Shown here: piece by piece, positions 12,401 through 23,095 of the stretch
Position numbering within the stretch: the stretch's first letter is position 1
Layout: each line of letters begins with the position of its first letter
From: Polychytrium aggregatum
Taxonomy: Eukaryota > Chytridiomycota > Chytridiomycetes > Polychytriales
DNA length: 64,000 bases
Direction: 5' to 3'
Assembly: GCF_025602895.1 (NCBI RefSeq)
Contig: NW_026516207.1
Span: 62,001 to 126,000 of the forward strand
Made by a program: the position numbers and the translations under genes
The notes under the pieces: generated by a model
Databases searched by the model: none
What the model saw: the letters and a program-made list of their open reading frames with translations, nothing else
Told to the model about the DNA's origin: nothing

Positions 12401-15400
12401 AAGTCATCAGTGCACTGTGGTGGCGATGCGAGCAGCACGACATGGCGACAACATGACCAAACTACTCCACCTGCTCGAATCCAGAGAGATCGACGTCGTC
12501 ACTTTCAATCAGCACTTTCTCTCCCTCCCCTATCTTGCCCAGTCGACCCAAAGCATGTCCTGTGCGGCGCCGGCCAAGCACAAAGGGGGGGGATTAGTAT
12601 CGTATCCCGGCCAACTCTGACTCGTCTGGCAAACGACTCACCAATCTTGGATATCAGCGACGACTTGAGATCCAGAAGCAGGCGGCACTCGTTGATGAGC
12701 TGGCTGTCGAGCTCTGTTTGGTAGACGAACGAGTCAGCCAAGCAGCCTTTCAGCGACAGAAGTCATTGAATCGGCGATCCAGCCAGCACAGACCTTTCGA
12801 TGGCTCGTCGTCGATGAGCATGTCATCGGCCGACTTGGAAATCGCCTTGGCCATCGCCTTTTCGCGCGGGGTTTCAGGCACTCTACAAAGGCCAGAGCGC
12901 AAAGCGTCCGTGAGTATGCGGCCTGCGACTCGGCCGGCAGAAGCACCTACGCAGCGGGGCTGCCCATGACACCAGACTCACTCAAACAGCTTGTTCTCCA
13001 GTCCAGATATCATGGCCGGCGCCATCGAGTCTTGCAGTTGGTTCCGGCTCGTTCTCAGGAGCTTCAAGGCCCCAGTATACTGGCCTGTTCTCAAGAGGAG
13101 ATCGCCCTCGCGTATCTTGGTGAGAACTCCATCCTTGATCGGGACATCGGCCGCAAGCTGGACCGTCGATTCGATCGGGAAGTCCCATGCGCAATGTGAC
13201 GGAGGTTGTCAGTGGCTTGCATGGCAGCACCGCAAAGCCAAGTCTCAAGTATGTCTGTCCCCGGATCCTGTCGCAAACAAACCTCCTGCTGGACCTTGTC
13301 CGTTTGGGCAATGAGCTCCCGGCTCTCGTCAAAGCGCTCTCTCTTGCAGTCCAGCTCGGCAAGCCCGCCCAGAAACTCGACGACAAAGGCCCTGGATTGG
13401 ATCTTCTCGGCCAGCTCCAGTCCGCGCTTGTAGTAGTATTCGGCTTCCGCAACGGAGCCGCGGAGAACATGCAGCCGTCCCAGCCATGAGTATGACTCCA
13501 TGAGCTGTTGCGCAGCATTTTTGCCGTTCCGCAGGTCGCTCTTAGAAAGAGCCTCCTTGAAAATGCTGACGTTGCTGAGCTCATGTGTGCCGTAGAGGCT
13601 GCTGAGCGCCCAGAGGTAGTTGGTCCCATCGTAGAGCGCATCGTTGATTTTGCCCTGGATGCAGGAATGCAGCGTAAGAAGCCCCGATTGGCCAGCACTC
13701 TGACGCAGGTTTCGACACACAGTCATGATATTGTTGTGTCCACTGCGAGCGCTGCAAATACCTCTGCAAAGGCCAAATGTCCCCGAACGAAATACGCAAA
13801 CGATATGATGTTCAGCCGGTGGATCTTGTTGCCGGGCTCGTTGATGAAGGAGACATGCTGAGACTCAATCGTGTCAAAAACAGCGCGACTGTGGAATGCA
13901 AATGATAAATCAGTCGCGCTGTCATCAGGCAGTTGTCTGCCCCGGCCGTCTGTTCCGGCTGTCTGTCCCAGCCGCAGCCGCAATCTCGGATCTGGCAGAT
14001 CGCCCGCCAAGCCTGACCTTTTCTCTGCATTGCCGATGCACACAAGGTAGAAGCAGTAGCACAGCTTCCAGTAAACGACAACAGCCTCGGCGACAGTTCC
14101 TGCATCGACAAGTTCCTTGGCATCTGCAAAAGCTGCACCGGCCCGGCCCGTGTAACCCAGCTCCAGATAGCTGTATCCGATATTGACGAGACACTGGGCG
14201 GCCTCTGCAGTAAGGCCCAGCAAGCATGCAGATCGATATGCAGCCGAGAAGGTGAGTCGTATCGCTCAGGAGCGCTTGCTTTGGCTGGATACACAGAGTT
14301 GCATCGAGGGTCGCTTACCGTTGGCGGATGGGGACGCGCGCAGATTGTTGAGCTTGAGCGCCAGACGCAGTGAGAGGATTCTGCTCAGAGGCTGTTTGAG
14401 GATATCAAAATACTCGGACAGCATATCTAGCCAAGAGGGAGTGGAAGACATTTGAGTGAAGACACGAGCATGAAGGGCAGGTCGCCTTCACTGCGATCAT
14501 CGCCATGTGTTTCGCCGACACTCGCTTTGACGACAGCTGGAGCAGGCGCTTACGGAGGTGTGCATAAGATGCCTCGATATCCCGGAAGGACTGCCCGATT
14601 GCTGTGCACGCTTGCTCTGAAACAAAAACCATTCCAGGAGCGATCGTTCCAATCGACAGAATCAGTATCGCACTGTTTGCCGCTCGCCCAGCGCCGCCGA
14701 TTGTGATCCAGCCGGTAATTGGGCAGCCGTCACCCACCACAGTAGCGTGCAGGAATGGGCTGGAGAAGCTGCTGCCATATTTTCAGGGCTTGCTTGAATG
14801 GCTTGGGTTGGTAGGATGCGCTTTCGAAGAGTAGGACGCCTTTGAAGACATAGGCGCACGCTAGGACATCAGAATGGCTTCGACTCGATGATGTGGCTTC
14901 AACCGGTAACTATGAAAGAGGCCGGCGAGTCAGCGGCATATCGTTGAGCGTCGGCGGTCCATCAATCGCGACTACCGCGTTCCCGTTTGGGATGTGTGCA
15001 AAGCCTGGTGTGCTGTATCATTCAGTCGTCCTTGTAGGACTCAATCGAGCTCAGATGGAACGGCGGCTTACATTACTCTTGAGCAAGTCGATGGCTGATT
15101 CGCATGTCTGCAAGGCGACAGAGACTGAATCCGCCTCGCCCGCGAGACGAATGATCTTGGCGCTTTCGATCAAGCATGCCGCTCGCTGGACCGACGGCGC
15201 AGTGTATTGGCTCAAGAGCCACGATACGACTGCATCACGGCACTGCAATGATCGCAAGCTGGTACCGCTCTCGGGTCGCCGCTGGGGCTTTGGAAGGAAC
15301 TGCAACTCCAGCTCGGCAACTGCAACTCGGTAGCGCTCGCGGAGCTGTGTCAATTTCTGATGGAGCAAATCCGGGTCCTCGATGACATCCGATGACGCAG

Positions 15401-18400
15401 CAGCCTTGGCCTGGATCAAAACCGACTTGGTGTGCTTCTCGACGAGCTTGACGATAAACGCGGTTTCCGGTATCCTCAGAGCCCCACTCAAAGTTGTGGC
15501 AAGGAGGCGCTCATACACCGAGGGGCCGGTGCTCTCGAGAATGCTGGCGATGAGTCCTTGCGCTTGCTGTTGCACCAGAGCGTGTGTGAGTGTTGTGCTT
15601 GGAGATATCGCAGCATACTGGTTCCTGCCAGACACTTACCGCATGATCGGATACCGCCAGGTAACAGGACACCAAAGCGTCGCGCCGCCGTAGCAGTGTC
15701 GACAGCATTTCAGCGTGTGTCGGCGCCTCGGCGTCGGTCTGACGAAGGACGTGCTCGACCAAACTGCAGGACTGCTGGAAATATCTCGCTGCGCAGTCGA
15801 ATTCTCCAGAGTTGTAGAGTTTGCCGCCGAGGTTGTAATATGCGGCCGAGACAGTCATAGTGCTACTCACGAGTCCGTATTTTCTGCACCACTGCTCAGC
15901 CTTTGTCAGGAAGCGTTCGGTCTCCTCGCCTGTCGGTGCTGAGAGACTGGCGATCGAGATGTAGCCTTCCGCTATGCTTGGTGCGACCTTACTAAGCAAG
16001 AGAGTGCGACATCCCGACTTTGGATCGGCCAGATGCATATCAGAGAGAATGAGCGATGATATACTTATCCAGCCAAGGACACAGGTCACTGCCTACCTGG
16101 CTTATCTCGATCCAGCGGTCGCATATCGTCGCAAAGTCGTCAAAGATGGCGACACTTGGCTGTAGCAGCACACTCCGATAGTCCTGAGGCAAGCTTCCAT
16201 CCGGCCACGACTTCAAAAGATCAGCCAGTAGTCTGCGAAGCGCATCGGCTGATCGCATCAGCACCTTGGAGGCATCGAGCGGACCACGCGCCAAGTTTTG
16301 CAGGGGCTCATTGGCCGCCTCTTGGGCTGCGCGGACGGCTCTTTCGACATTTGGGATCGAGTTCAAATTCAGCGAGCGCTTGGGATCTTGCGGAGGTGTT
16401 GACACCGGTGTGAGTTTGTGGCATGATGTAAATTTACTGAACACACGGCTGGTGAACGCACCTGCAGCATCTCGAATCTCGATCACAGCTAGCTCAATGA
16501 GGCTGGAGAGCGAGAGCACGATCCTTGCAGCCTCCGCGGTCCAGAGCTCAGCAAAGTGCAAGTATTGCTCGAGTGCGGCTTGAGTCGTCGACACATCGGA
16601 CAGCTGCGCCGTTTGGTGGAAGTTGGAAGTTGGAAGTTGGAAGCTGGAATCGCCTATCAGCACTGCGACCACCTTGCGTGGGAGGCCACCGACTCATGGC
16701 GAGAGGACAAACCTTTTTGACGACGTATATATAATGCTCTCGCCACAGCAGCGAGGACTGTCGCGACGTGTCGGTATCGTTTGGGAGATCCATATCGCTA
16801 ATTTGACGATAAAAATCCGTGATCCTTCTCAAAGTGTCTTGTGGGTTTGCTGTGAGAGACGGAAGTAGTGAAACTGGGCTCAGATTCCAGGGCGCGACCG
16901 ACTGCGACCGATTGCGACCGATTGCGACCGATTGCGACCGATTGCGACCAAAGCTGCATCAAATTGTTTCGCAATGCTTACAAGTGGCAGCGCGCTCAAA
17001 GTTGGCTCCAAATTTGAATACGTTGTCGTGGAATCGCAGCGGACACGGGTCCTTTGTTCGGACATAGAGCTGAAGTGCTATCGCACGCAGCTGCAGCACA
17101 CCCACGTATCCTTGATCTATAGTCGCAGACGAGAGTGAGTCATACGACAGAATTATCGATGTGCGATTGTACAGCCAATTAGCGCATGAGGGGCGCCTGG
17201 ATACTCTTCGGCATATGTGTCTGGGCTGGTGTCGCCGCGAATGCATTGGCAGGCAGGATGGATGCGCAAGCCGCCAGACGGCATGAGTCAGCGCACGATG
17301 ATGGATGCGTACCAATTTTGAGAGACGAATTGAAGAGCAGCCGATATAGCCCGTCGCATATCCTCTGTCCGGCCGGTAGATCGATCCTTAGCATGGCGTC
17401 ACACACTGCAACACATGATGCCATGTTGAGCAGATCCATCTGGATGAACAACGGGGTATTAGCCACAGCAACGAGCAGGGCTGGACGCATGACGGGTAGT
17501 TTGTGCGGCATGGTCGCTGGGACTGCAAGATTTGCTCGAGGCTTACTCTAGGACGTCTCAATGTGCTGAGCAGTATCTTGGCAGCACCATGCTGAAAGTT
17601 GGATACCAGATTGAGGATGCTCGCATCGCCGCAATTATCGCCTGCGGTGCAACAAAAGTCCAGTAGCCGAGACCACTCGGCCTCCGAGTCTGGTTGGAGG
17701 AGCGCAGAGACATCTTTGGGAGTGACTAGGGGTGTGTCGATGTCCATGGGTCCCTGGGCCGCGACAGTCCCAGGTGGCTCGAGCTCTGGCGATGCACTGC
17801 CGCCAGTCTCAAGCAGAGCGCGGAGCATTGGTTTCACATGCACAAATATTCTTAGGGCAGGCTCTGTCTGGAGAACGATAGACTGGCTTTAGAAACGGTA
17901 CTGAGGCCGAGCGGGCGACGCAGCAACGCAGCGCAGACCAAATCCAGGTGCAAGGACAGCTGGTCAGCCACAAACAAGATGCAGAGTCATCTACCATGTT
18001 CAGGTCCACGAATTTGAGTGCGACGCTAACAAAGGCTTTGAGAAGATCGGCTCGGGCAAGCGACAGCGAGGGCTCGGTCAGCATGAGCACTTGAATCGCA
18101 AGCAGCGTCGTCTCGCCGAGACAGTCCCTCTGCGGATGCCCCTCCTGCTTGAAGCTGCCAAAGATGGCCGAGTCTCGTTCTGATTCCAGACTTGGTACCG
18201 ACAGTAGCTTGGCCGAAGTGCCTGGCTTTCGATTTGCTGCCAATGTGCGCGCATGTGTCCCGGAGGCGATGGCCTTTGCAGTGTTGGCTGTGGAAGATGA
18301 CGATGTCTTGCCCAGATCTCCAGCTGGTTTCGGTGGCTGGACGGACTTTGAAAGATCTGCGAGTGTTCGAGCATTTTGGTTGAGGACATTCATTGCAAAC

Positions 18401-18738
18401 AGACCCATCTTGGCTCTGGACACCTTGAGATCCTCTGACAAGGCAACGGAGCTGGTTGCCGACTTTTTCGGCTGCCGCTGCTGCTTCAGAGTCGGCGCCG
18501 GCTTGGACACGGCGACGGCCTTGCCGCTGGCAATGCGACTGCGCTTAGAGGCAGGCACCTGCAGCAATGACGGCGGCGTGGGCTCGGATTGCGGTGCAGC
18601 ATCCCTCTGCAAGAGCAGCGGCAGCAAGTAGTGCCAGATCCGGGTGGTCAGGGCGATGCCGAGCTGATCTGGCAGGGCAAGCTCCCGGAGCAGATCCTCG
18701 GCAACCGGGTCGAGTCTGTGGGCGCTTGTCTTGGACAT
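9452..18738 (-). CDS. ESP1: Separase (cohesin-cleaving cysteine protease, C50)
   Basis: Separase cleaves the cohesin kleisin Scc1 at anaphase onset. Twenty-six exons on the minus strand run from ATG 18738 (exon 1 18738-17995, exon 2 17867-17547 and so on) to the last four: 10806-10436, 10324-10241, 10063-9899 and 9779-9452. Every junction keeps phase, and the summed coding length of 6522 bases gives 2173 aa, close to animal separases (about 2100). The N-terminal two thirds are helical and repeat-like. The C-terminal protease shows LPDEWVVVSLSVD, HILLILDKHLQSLPWESLPS, the catalytic His in YIGHGSGEQY (about residue 2014, codon 10053-10051), the catalytic Cys in GCSSGRL (about 2040, codon 9975-9973) and PALAANLWDVTDGDIDRF. 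Securin is not in the window. Middle exon boundaries are inferred and individually less certain than the protease end. Confidence 0.93.
16619..16648. repeat. Short tandem repeat, TTGGAAG heptamer
   Basis: About four copies of TTGGAAG lie in the separase intron 16604-16712, just upstream (gene sense) of the exon starting at 16603. Confidence 0.8.
16892..16949. repeat. Intronic minisatellite, GCGACCGATT decamer
   Basis: Five to six copies of the 10-base unit GCGACCGATT lie in the separase intron between the exons ending at 16982 and starting at 16849. Confidence 0.9.
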
Positions 18739-19180
18739 ACGGGCTCTAGCGGCGGTCGGGTGTGCCCTGGGCGGTGGAACAGGCCAGCAGACAGACGGGA
18801 TGGCGAGCGGGTGAGGAGGGACGCTCAGGACCAGATGGCTGCCAGGGAGCGAGCGAGGATGGTGGGCCAGAGCAAGCCATGCGTTGCGCAGCACAACGCC
18901 GGATCGATCCACCCGGCGCACTCGATCCGGCTGCCTTCCAGAAGCCGCGCGAGCGCAGCAGGGCAGCCCCTGACTCAGCATCGGCCATCGTGTCCGCCGG
19001 TGACTCGCCGCCACGCGCAAACAGTCATTGTCGCCACGTCGCGGGTCGGCTCATATAAAATCCCCACCATCTCACACCACCCTCCGTTCCCAGCAAGTAC
19101 TCCTTCCAACTTCCCTCCAAGATCCTATCATCTCTGTCCTCACCAGTCCAGGCTACAGTCCCTTCCTCAGTCTCCCGACA
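18739..19180. promoter_or_regulatory. Divergent promoter region, separase and small gene A
   Basis: These 442 bases separate two divergently transcribed start codons and should drive both genes. A TATA-like TATAAAA stands at 19054-19060, about 120 bases before the small-gene ATG. Confidence 0.55.
19054..19060 (+). promoter_or_regulatory. TATA box (TATAAAA)
   Basis: A consensus TATA element on the plus strand lies 121 bases upstream of the ATG at 19181 and is followed by a pyrimidine-rich, ATG-free leader. This supports that start codon. Confidence 0.5.
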
Positions 19181-19663
19181 ATGCTGCACGAAAAGTACGA
19201 TAGCGCCGCCGACAGCCAGGAGCACGACCATCACCTTGCGTAAGTACCGGCTGCTTCTCAAGCAAGTCTCCTCATTGGAGATATACCGGCATTCGTCCAT
19301 GAAACCACCATTCTGGCCACGCCTCTCACACCCGCTTCTCGCTCGCCAACCCACAGACGCAACAGCCGCACGGATCCACGGGGTCTGCCCAAAAAGTCCG
19401 GCTGCGGTGGTGCCCACAACTGGGGCAGCTTCATGGACGATGTAGACTATATCATGTCACATCCCAATGCGCGCTCGCTGCTACGAGGTCCCCGCACTGT
19501 CCAGACCGTGCAGACGGTCGACGAAAAGACCTTTTGTCGCATGTCCGGCAAGCCCATCCTTCCGCCAAAGGAGCTCCCGCATTTTGACCAACCCACCGTC
19601 GTCAAGGTCCAGCACAAGCGCCATCGCCAACGACGTCACAGCTATCCTCTGGCTGCCCACTGA
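19181..19663 (+). CDS. Small conserved protein A (GGAHNWGS family, paralogue of the 26.3 kb gene)
   Basis: This is a 121-aa protein of unknown function with exons 19181-19239 and 19357-19663 (donor GTAAGT, phase 2). After a short acidic/His N-terminus it has a block DPRGLPKKSGCGGAHNWGSF, then DDVDYIMSHPNARS, then VDEKTFCRMSGKPI and PHFDQPTVVKVQHKRHRQRR. The same blocks, in the same order and with the intron in the same place and phase, recur in the gene at 26301-27034. The lysine/glycine-rich AHNWGS-type motif recalls the short RNA-binding-type motifs of Stm1/SERBP1 and Pdcd4 proteins, but this resemblance is weak and the role is not known. Confidence 0.8.
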
Positions 19664-20160
19664 AGCGCTGGCCGCCGCTTCCCCCCCCCTCTATAATTCT
19701 GCTTGGATCTAAACTGTACTATAATCTCGGCTCACGCCCATCCTCACAACACCTTTCGTTTCATGTTGATACTTTCTTCCGCTGCCCTGATTATATCGCA
19801 CTCAATATATCGACTGCCACATTGGCCTCAAAGTTGGCGTCGTCGTAAATGCGCATCAAGCCGCTCTATTGGAGCTGGCCCCAAACCGCCGCACTCAGGC
19901 ATGACGTCAGGTGCGACCCACCAATCGGGCAGGATCCCTCTGGGAAAGGGCTCGCACAAGCAATGCACCAAACGCAACATAGCTCGGATGAAGAGCGGGG
20001 CGGATCCGTCGGGAGCCAGAACGCTGCGTGCACAGATGGGAGGGAGCGACATGGTTTTGGTCTGTCCATAGTATTGGCACACATACACAGACAGCCCGGG
20101 ACTCTGGCCGGGACGCATGCCCGTCGCGCTGCTCGCCACCACCAATACGATCGAGGTGCC
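19664..20160. other. Convergent intergenic region
   Basis: This 497-base gap lies between the 3' ends of small gene A (+) and ADSL (-). It holds an AT-rich stretch at about 19785-19815 but no recognisable gene. Confidence 0.6.
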
Positions 20161-20737
20161 TTAGACGGTCAGTTCGACCTGCTGGACCTGGCCGAGGATG
20201 GTGTCGTAGGGCTTGAGGGCCAGCAAAACCTCCTCCCGGATAAAGCGATCGACCTGCTGGGGCGCACGGCCAGTAAAGGTCGAGGGATCGAGGAGCTTGT
20301 CCAGCTGCGGGACGATGGGGCTGAAGTAAGGGGTCTGCTTGATACGCTCGATAAGGTCGTTGTCGAGGCCCAACTCCTTGACCTGTCGGGCGGCCTGGTG
20401 AGAGAGGACACGGATCTCTTCGTGGCAGACCTGGCGATCGCCACCGGCCTTGACCATGGCCATGATGATGTTCTCGGTGGCCATGAAGGGGAGCTCCTGC
20501 AGGATGCGGCGGCGGATGACCTGAGGGTAGACAACCATGCCGTCAAAGATGTTCTGCAGCAGCGACAGGAGAATGTCGGTGGTCAGGAAGGCCTCGGGGA
20601 TGCTGACACGGCGGTTGGCCGAGTCGTCGAGGGTGCGCTCGAGCCACTGCACGGCGGCGGTCTGCTGAGTGTTGCCGACAAGGGTCATGAGATGGCGGGC
20701 CAGCGAGCAGACACGCTCCGAGCGCATGGGGTTGCGC

Positions 20738-20768
<31 letters not shown>

Positions 20769-21609
20769 CCTTCTCAAAGGGTTCCTCGAGCTCCTTGAGA
20801 TGGGCCAGCAGGCGGATGTCGGTGGCGATCTTGTGGGCCGAGGCACCAAAGGACGAAAGCGCATTGAGGACATCCAGATCGACCTTGCGGGTGTAGGTCT
20901 GGCCGGTGACCAGGAAGGCCGACGAGAAGCCCGAGAGCTCAGTCACCCGGGCATCGAGCTGCTCGACCTTGTCGTGGTCGCCGTCGAACAGCGCCAGGAA
21001 CGAGCCCTGGGTGCCGGTGGTGCCCTTGACGCCACGGAAGCGCATGTCGGCGCGGGCTCGCTCGATGTTGCGCAGATCCAGGAGCAGGTCCTGGAGCCAG
21101 AGGCAGGCGCGCTTGCCGACGGTGGTCAGCTGTGCGGGCTGGAAGTGGGTGAAGCCGAGGGTGGGCAGGTCCTTGTGAGCGACGGCAAAGTCCGAGAGCT
21201 TCTTGATGCAGCTGGCCAGCTTGGGGATCACAATGTCGAGGCCGTCGCGCATCATAATCAGCTCCGAGTTGTCGGTGACATAGCACGAGGTGGCTCCCAG
21301 ATGGATGATGCCAGCGGCCTTGGGGCAGGCCACGCCGAAGGTGTGGACGTGGGCCATGACATCGTGCCGGCGGCGCTTCTCCTCGGCAGTGGCGAGCTGG
21401 TAGTCGATGTTGTTGACGTTGGCCCGCATCTCCTCGATGGCTTCGTCGGTGACGTCCTTCAGGCCCAGCTCCTTCTCGGCAACGGCCAGGTTGATCCAGA
21501 GCTGTCGCCAGGTGCTGAACTTTTTGTTGTCCGAGAAGTTGTGGGCCATCTCGGGCGAGGCGTACCGGGAGGTCAGGGGGCTCGAGTAGCGGTCGTGCAG
21601 GTCAGCCAT
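20161..21609 (-). CDS. ADE13: Adenylosuccinate lyase
   Basis: This 482-aa intronless enzyme of purine synthesis cleaves SAICAR to AICAR and adenylosuccinate to AMP, releasing fumarate, as a cytosolic homotetramer. The length equals that of the yeast enzyme. The sequence opens with [14 protein letters not shown], has the [20 protein letters not shown] block with the substrate-binding TS, then [20 protein letters not shown] containing the catalytic His, and the fumarase/aspartase signature [20 protein letters not shown] carrying the catalytic Ser. The C-terminal domain is complete ([20 protein letters not shown]). The start at 21609 is the first Met matching family N-termini; the open frame continues upstream to 22218 but that part has no similarity. 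A single-exon gene is notable beside the intron-rich neighbours. Confidence 0.98.
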
Positions 21610-23095
21610 GGTGGACGCAGAAGGGGGCAGGTGCAAGGGCAGATAGCGGTGAGCCGGCGGGCGATGAGGCTGGAGATGCAAGCGAAGGACGCGGCGCGAT
21701 ATGGCGGCTGATCGGCGGAAGAAAAAAAAGTTGGAGCAGGACAGAAACAGCGCCGCAGTCATGTGAGGGTCACAGACTCTGCGCCACGGCCTGTCCAGCC
21801 CGGGCAGCGAACCTGGATGTGTGTGCCCTGGAGCGAGTCTGCCTGGCTGCTGTCCAAGTGGCTCGTCCTGCATGTCGCTCGGGGACGGCGGGCCCAAGGG
21901 GCATTCTGCTGCACGGTCAGATAGACTACGCCGTATTCGATGTGCTCGGTAGCAACAAGAGCTGCACAGACGAACGCGTGCATCCAGCGAACCCGGATGC
22001 CAAACTCTTCGCAGGTCATTTCCAAAGCCGACTGATGGGGAACACAGTCTGCATCTTGTCTCATCTATCAGTGTCATGGGAACCGAGGCGGTGGACTGCC
22101 AATGAGCGGCGTTGAGTCCAAGATCTACAGTTGCAGCGGCCACCCGCCTCCAGCACGGGTGTCCCGCTTCACATATGAGCGCCGTATGACGACAGGCAAT
22201 GCTGCGTTCGTGTACCAAGATTCATACCGCTGGAGGTGTGTGTCAATGAGGTCACTGCAATCAATCGGCGGCGGCATCGGCAGCGCCCTTTTCTTTCCAT
22301 CCCAAGCATCAGAGGATAAGAGGCATATGTACAAATGCCCTGGCGTCAGTCCCGCACATCCCCTACTCACATTCCGCGACAGTTGGTGAGCACGCTGAGA
22401 TCCTCGGATCAATTGCCGTTGGTGTCACTGGCCACATATGGGGACTCTGATTGCGGCTGGCTTCTTTTCTGCTCGTCCAGAGAATGCATCGCCAGTGGGC
22501 TGCGGCCGCCAAAAAAGAAAACTCGCTGCTGCCTGCAATAGACCAGCAGCGGACTGCAGGCGACCCAGCTGCTCTTCGACAGTCGCAATTCGTGCTCGGT
22601 CCAAAGTTTCATCTGCAGCGCTTGCGTTTCCATCTGGCTTTCGTTCGTGCTCGCCAGCACTATCGTCTGACCACTCCCGCCTGTCCGTGGCCACTTGGTC
22701 GCTTGCTCGCGCCGGAGCTCCACATCCAGCCATCACCATCACCCTCGCTTGAGCCACGCCATCCAAACAGCTCGTCGCCGTATTCATACGGGTCTGAGTC
22801 TGGATCTCGTCGCTCGTCCTGCTCGGTCCTTTGCTCCTTCGCCTGTCTCTGTGCTGCACCGGGCATCTCTGTCGCCACTGGTGTCTTGAGGGCAGCCCCC
22901 CGTTTTCCCACGCCTCGTTACCACTCGAGTCCGTTTGAATCTCAGCCAAGCACATCCCCGACAATAGTTTATATCAGACGCCTTTGCTTTCAGGCAGCCT
23001 CCTGTCACGTTTGCCTGTTCTCTGCGTCTGTGGACGCCCACCGCCTTGATAACCAACCCATCGGTACCCACCTGTCTCTCGGTTGTGGTGGAAAA
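21610..23095. promoter_or_regulatory. Divergent intergenic region, ADSL and orphan gene
   Basis: These 1.49 kb lie between two divergent start codons. An open frame continuous with the orphan gene runs from 22451, but it starts with TTG and has no family match, so it is treated as leader. A TATA-like TTTATATC near 22970 would place transcription start just before the ATG at 23096. Confidence 0.45.

Noticed and set aside
19849-21711. 620-codon plus-strand open frame opposite ADSL
   Set aside because: It is exactly antisense to the intronless adenylosuccinate lyase, Asp/Gly/Val-rich and without family motifs. It is an artefact of GC-rich codon bias.
22451-23095. N-terminal extension of the orphan gene
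   Set aside because: The frame is open but begins with TTG, overlaps a TATA-like element and has unbiased composition, so it is taken as promoter and leader.
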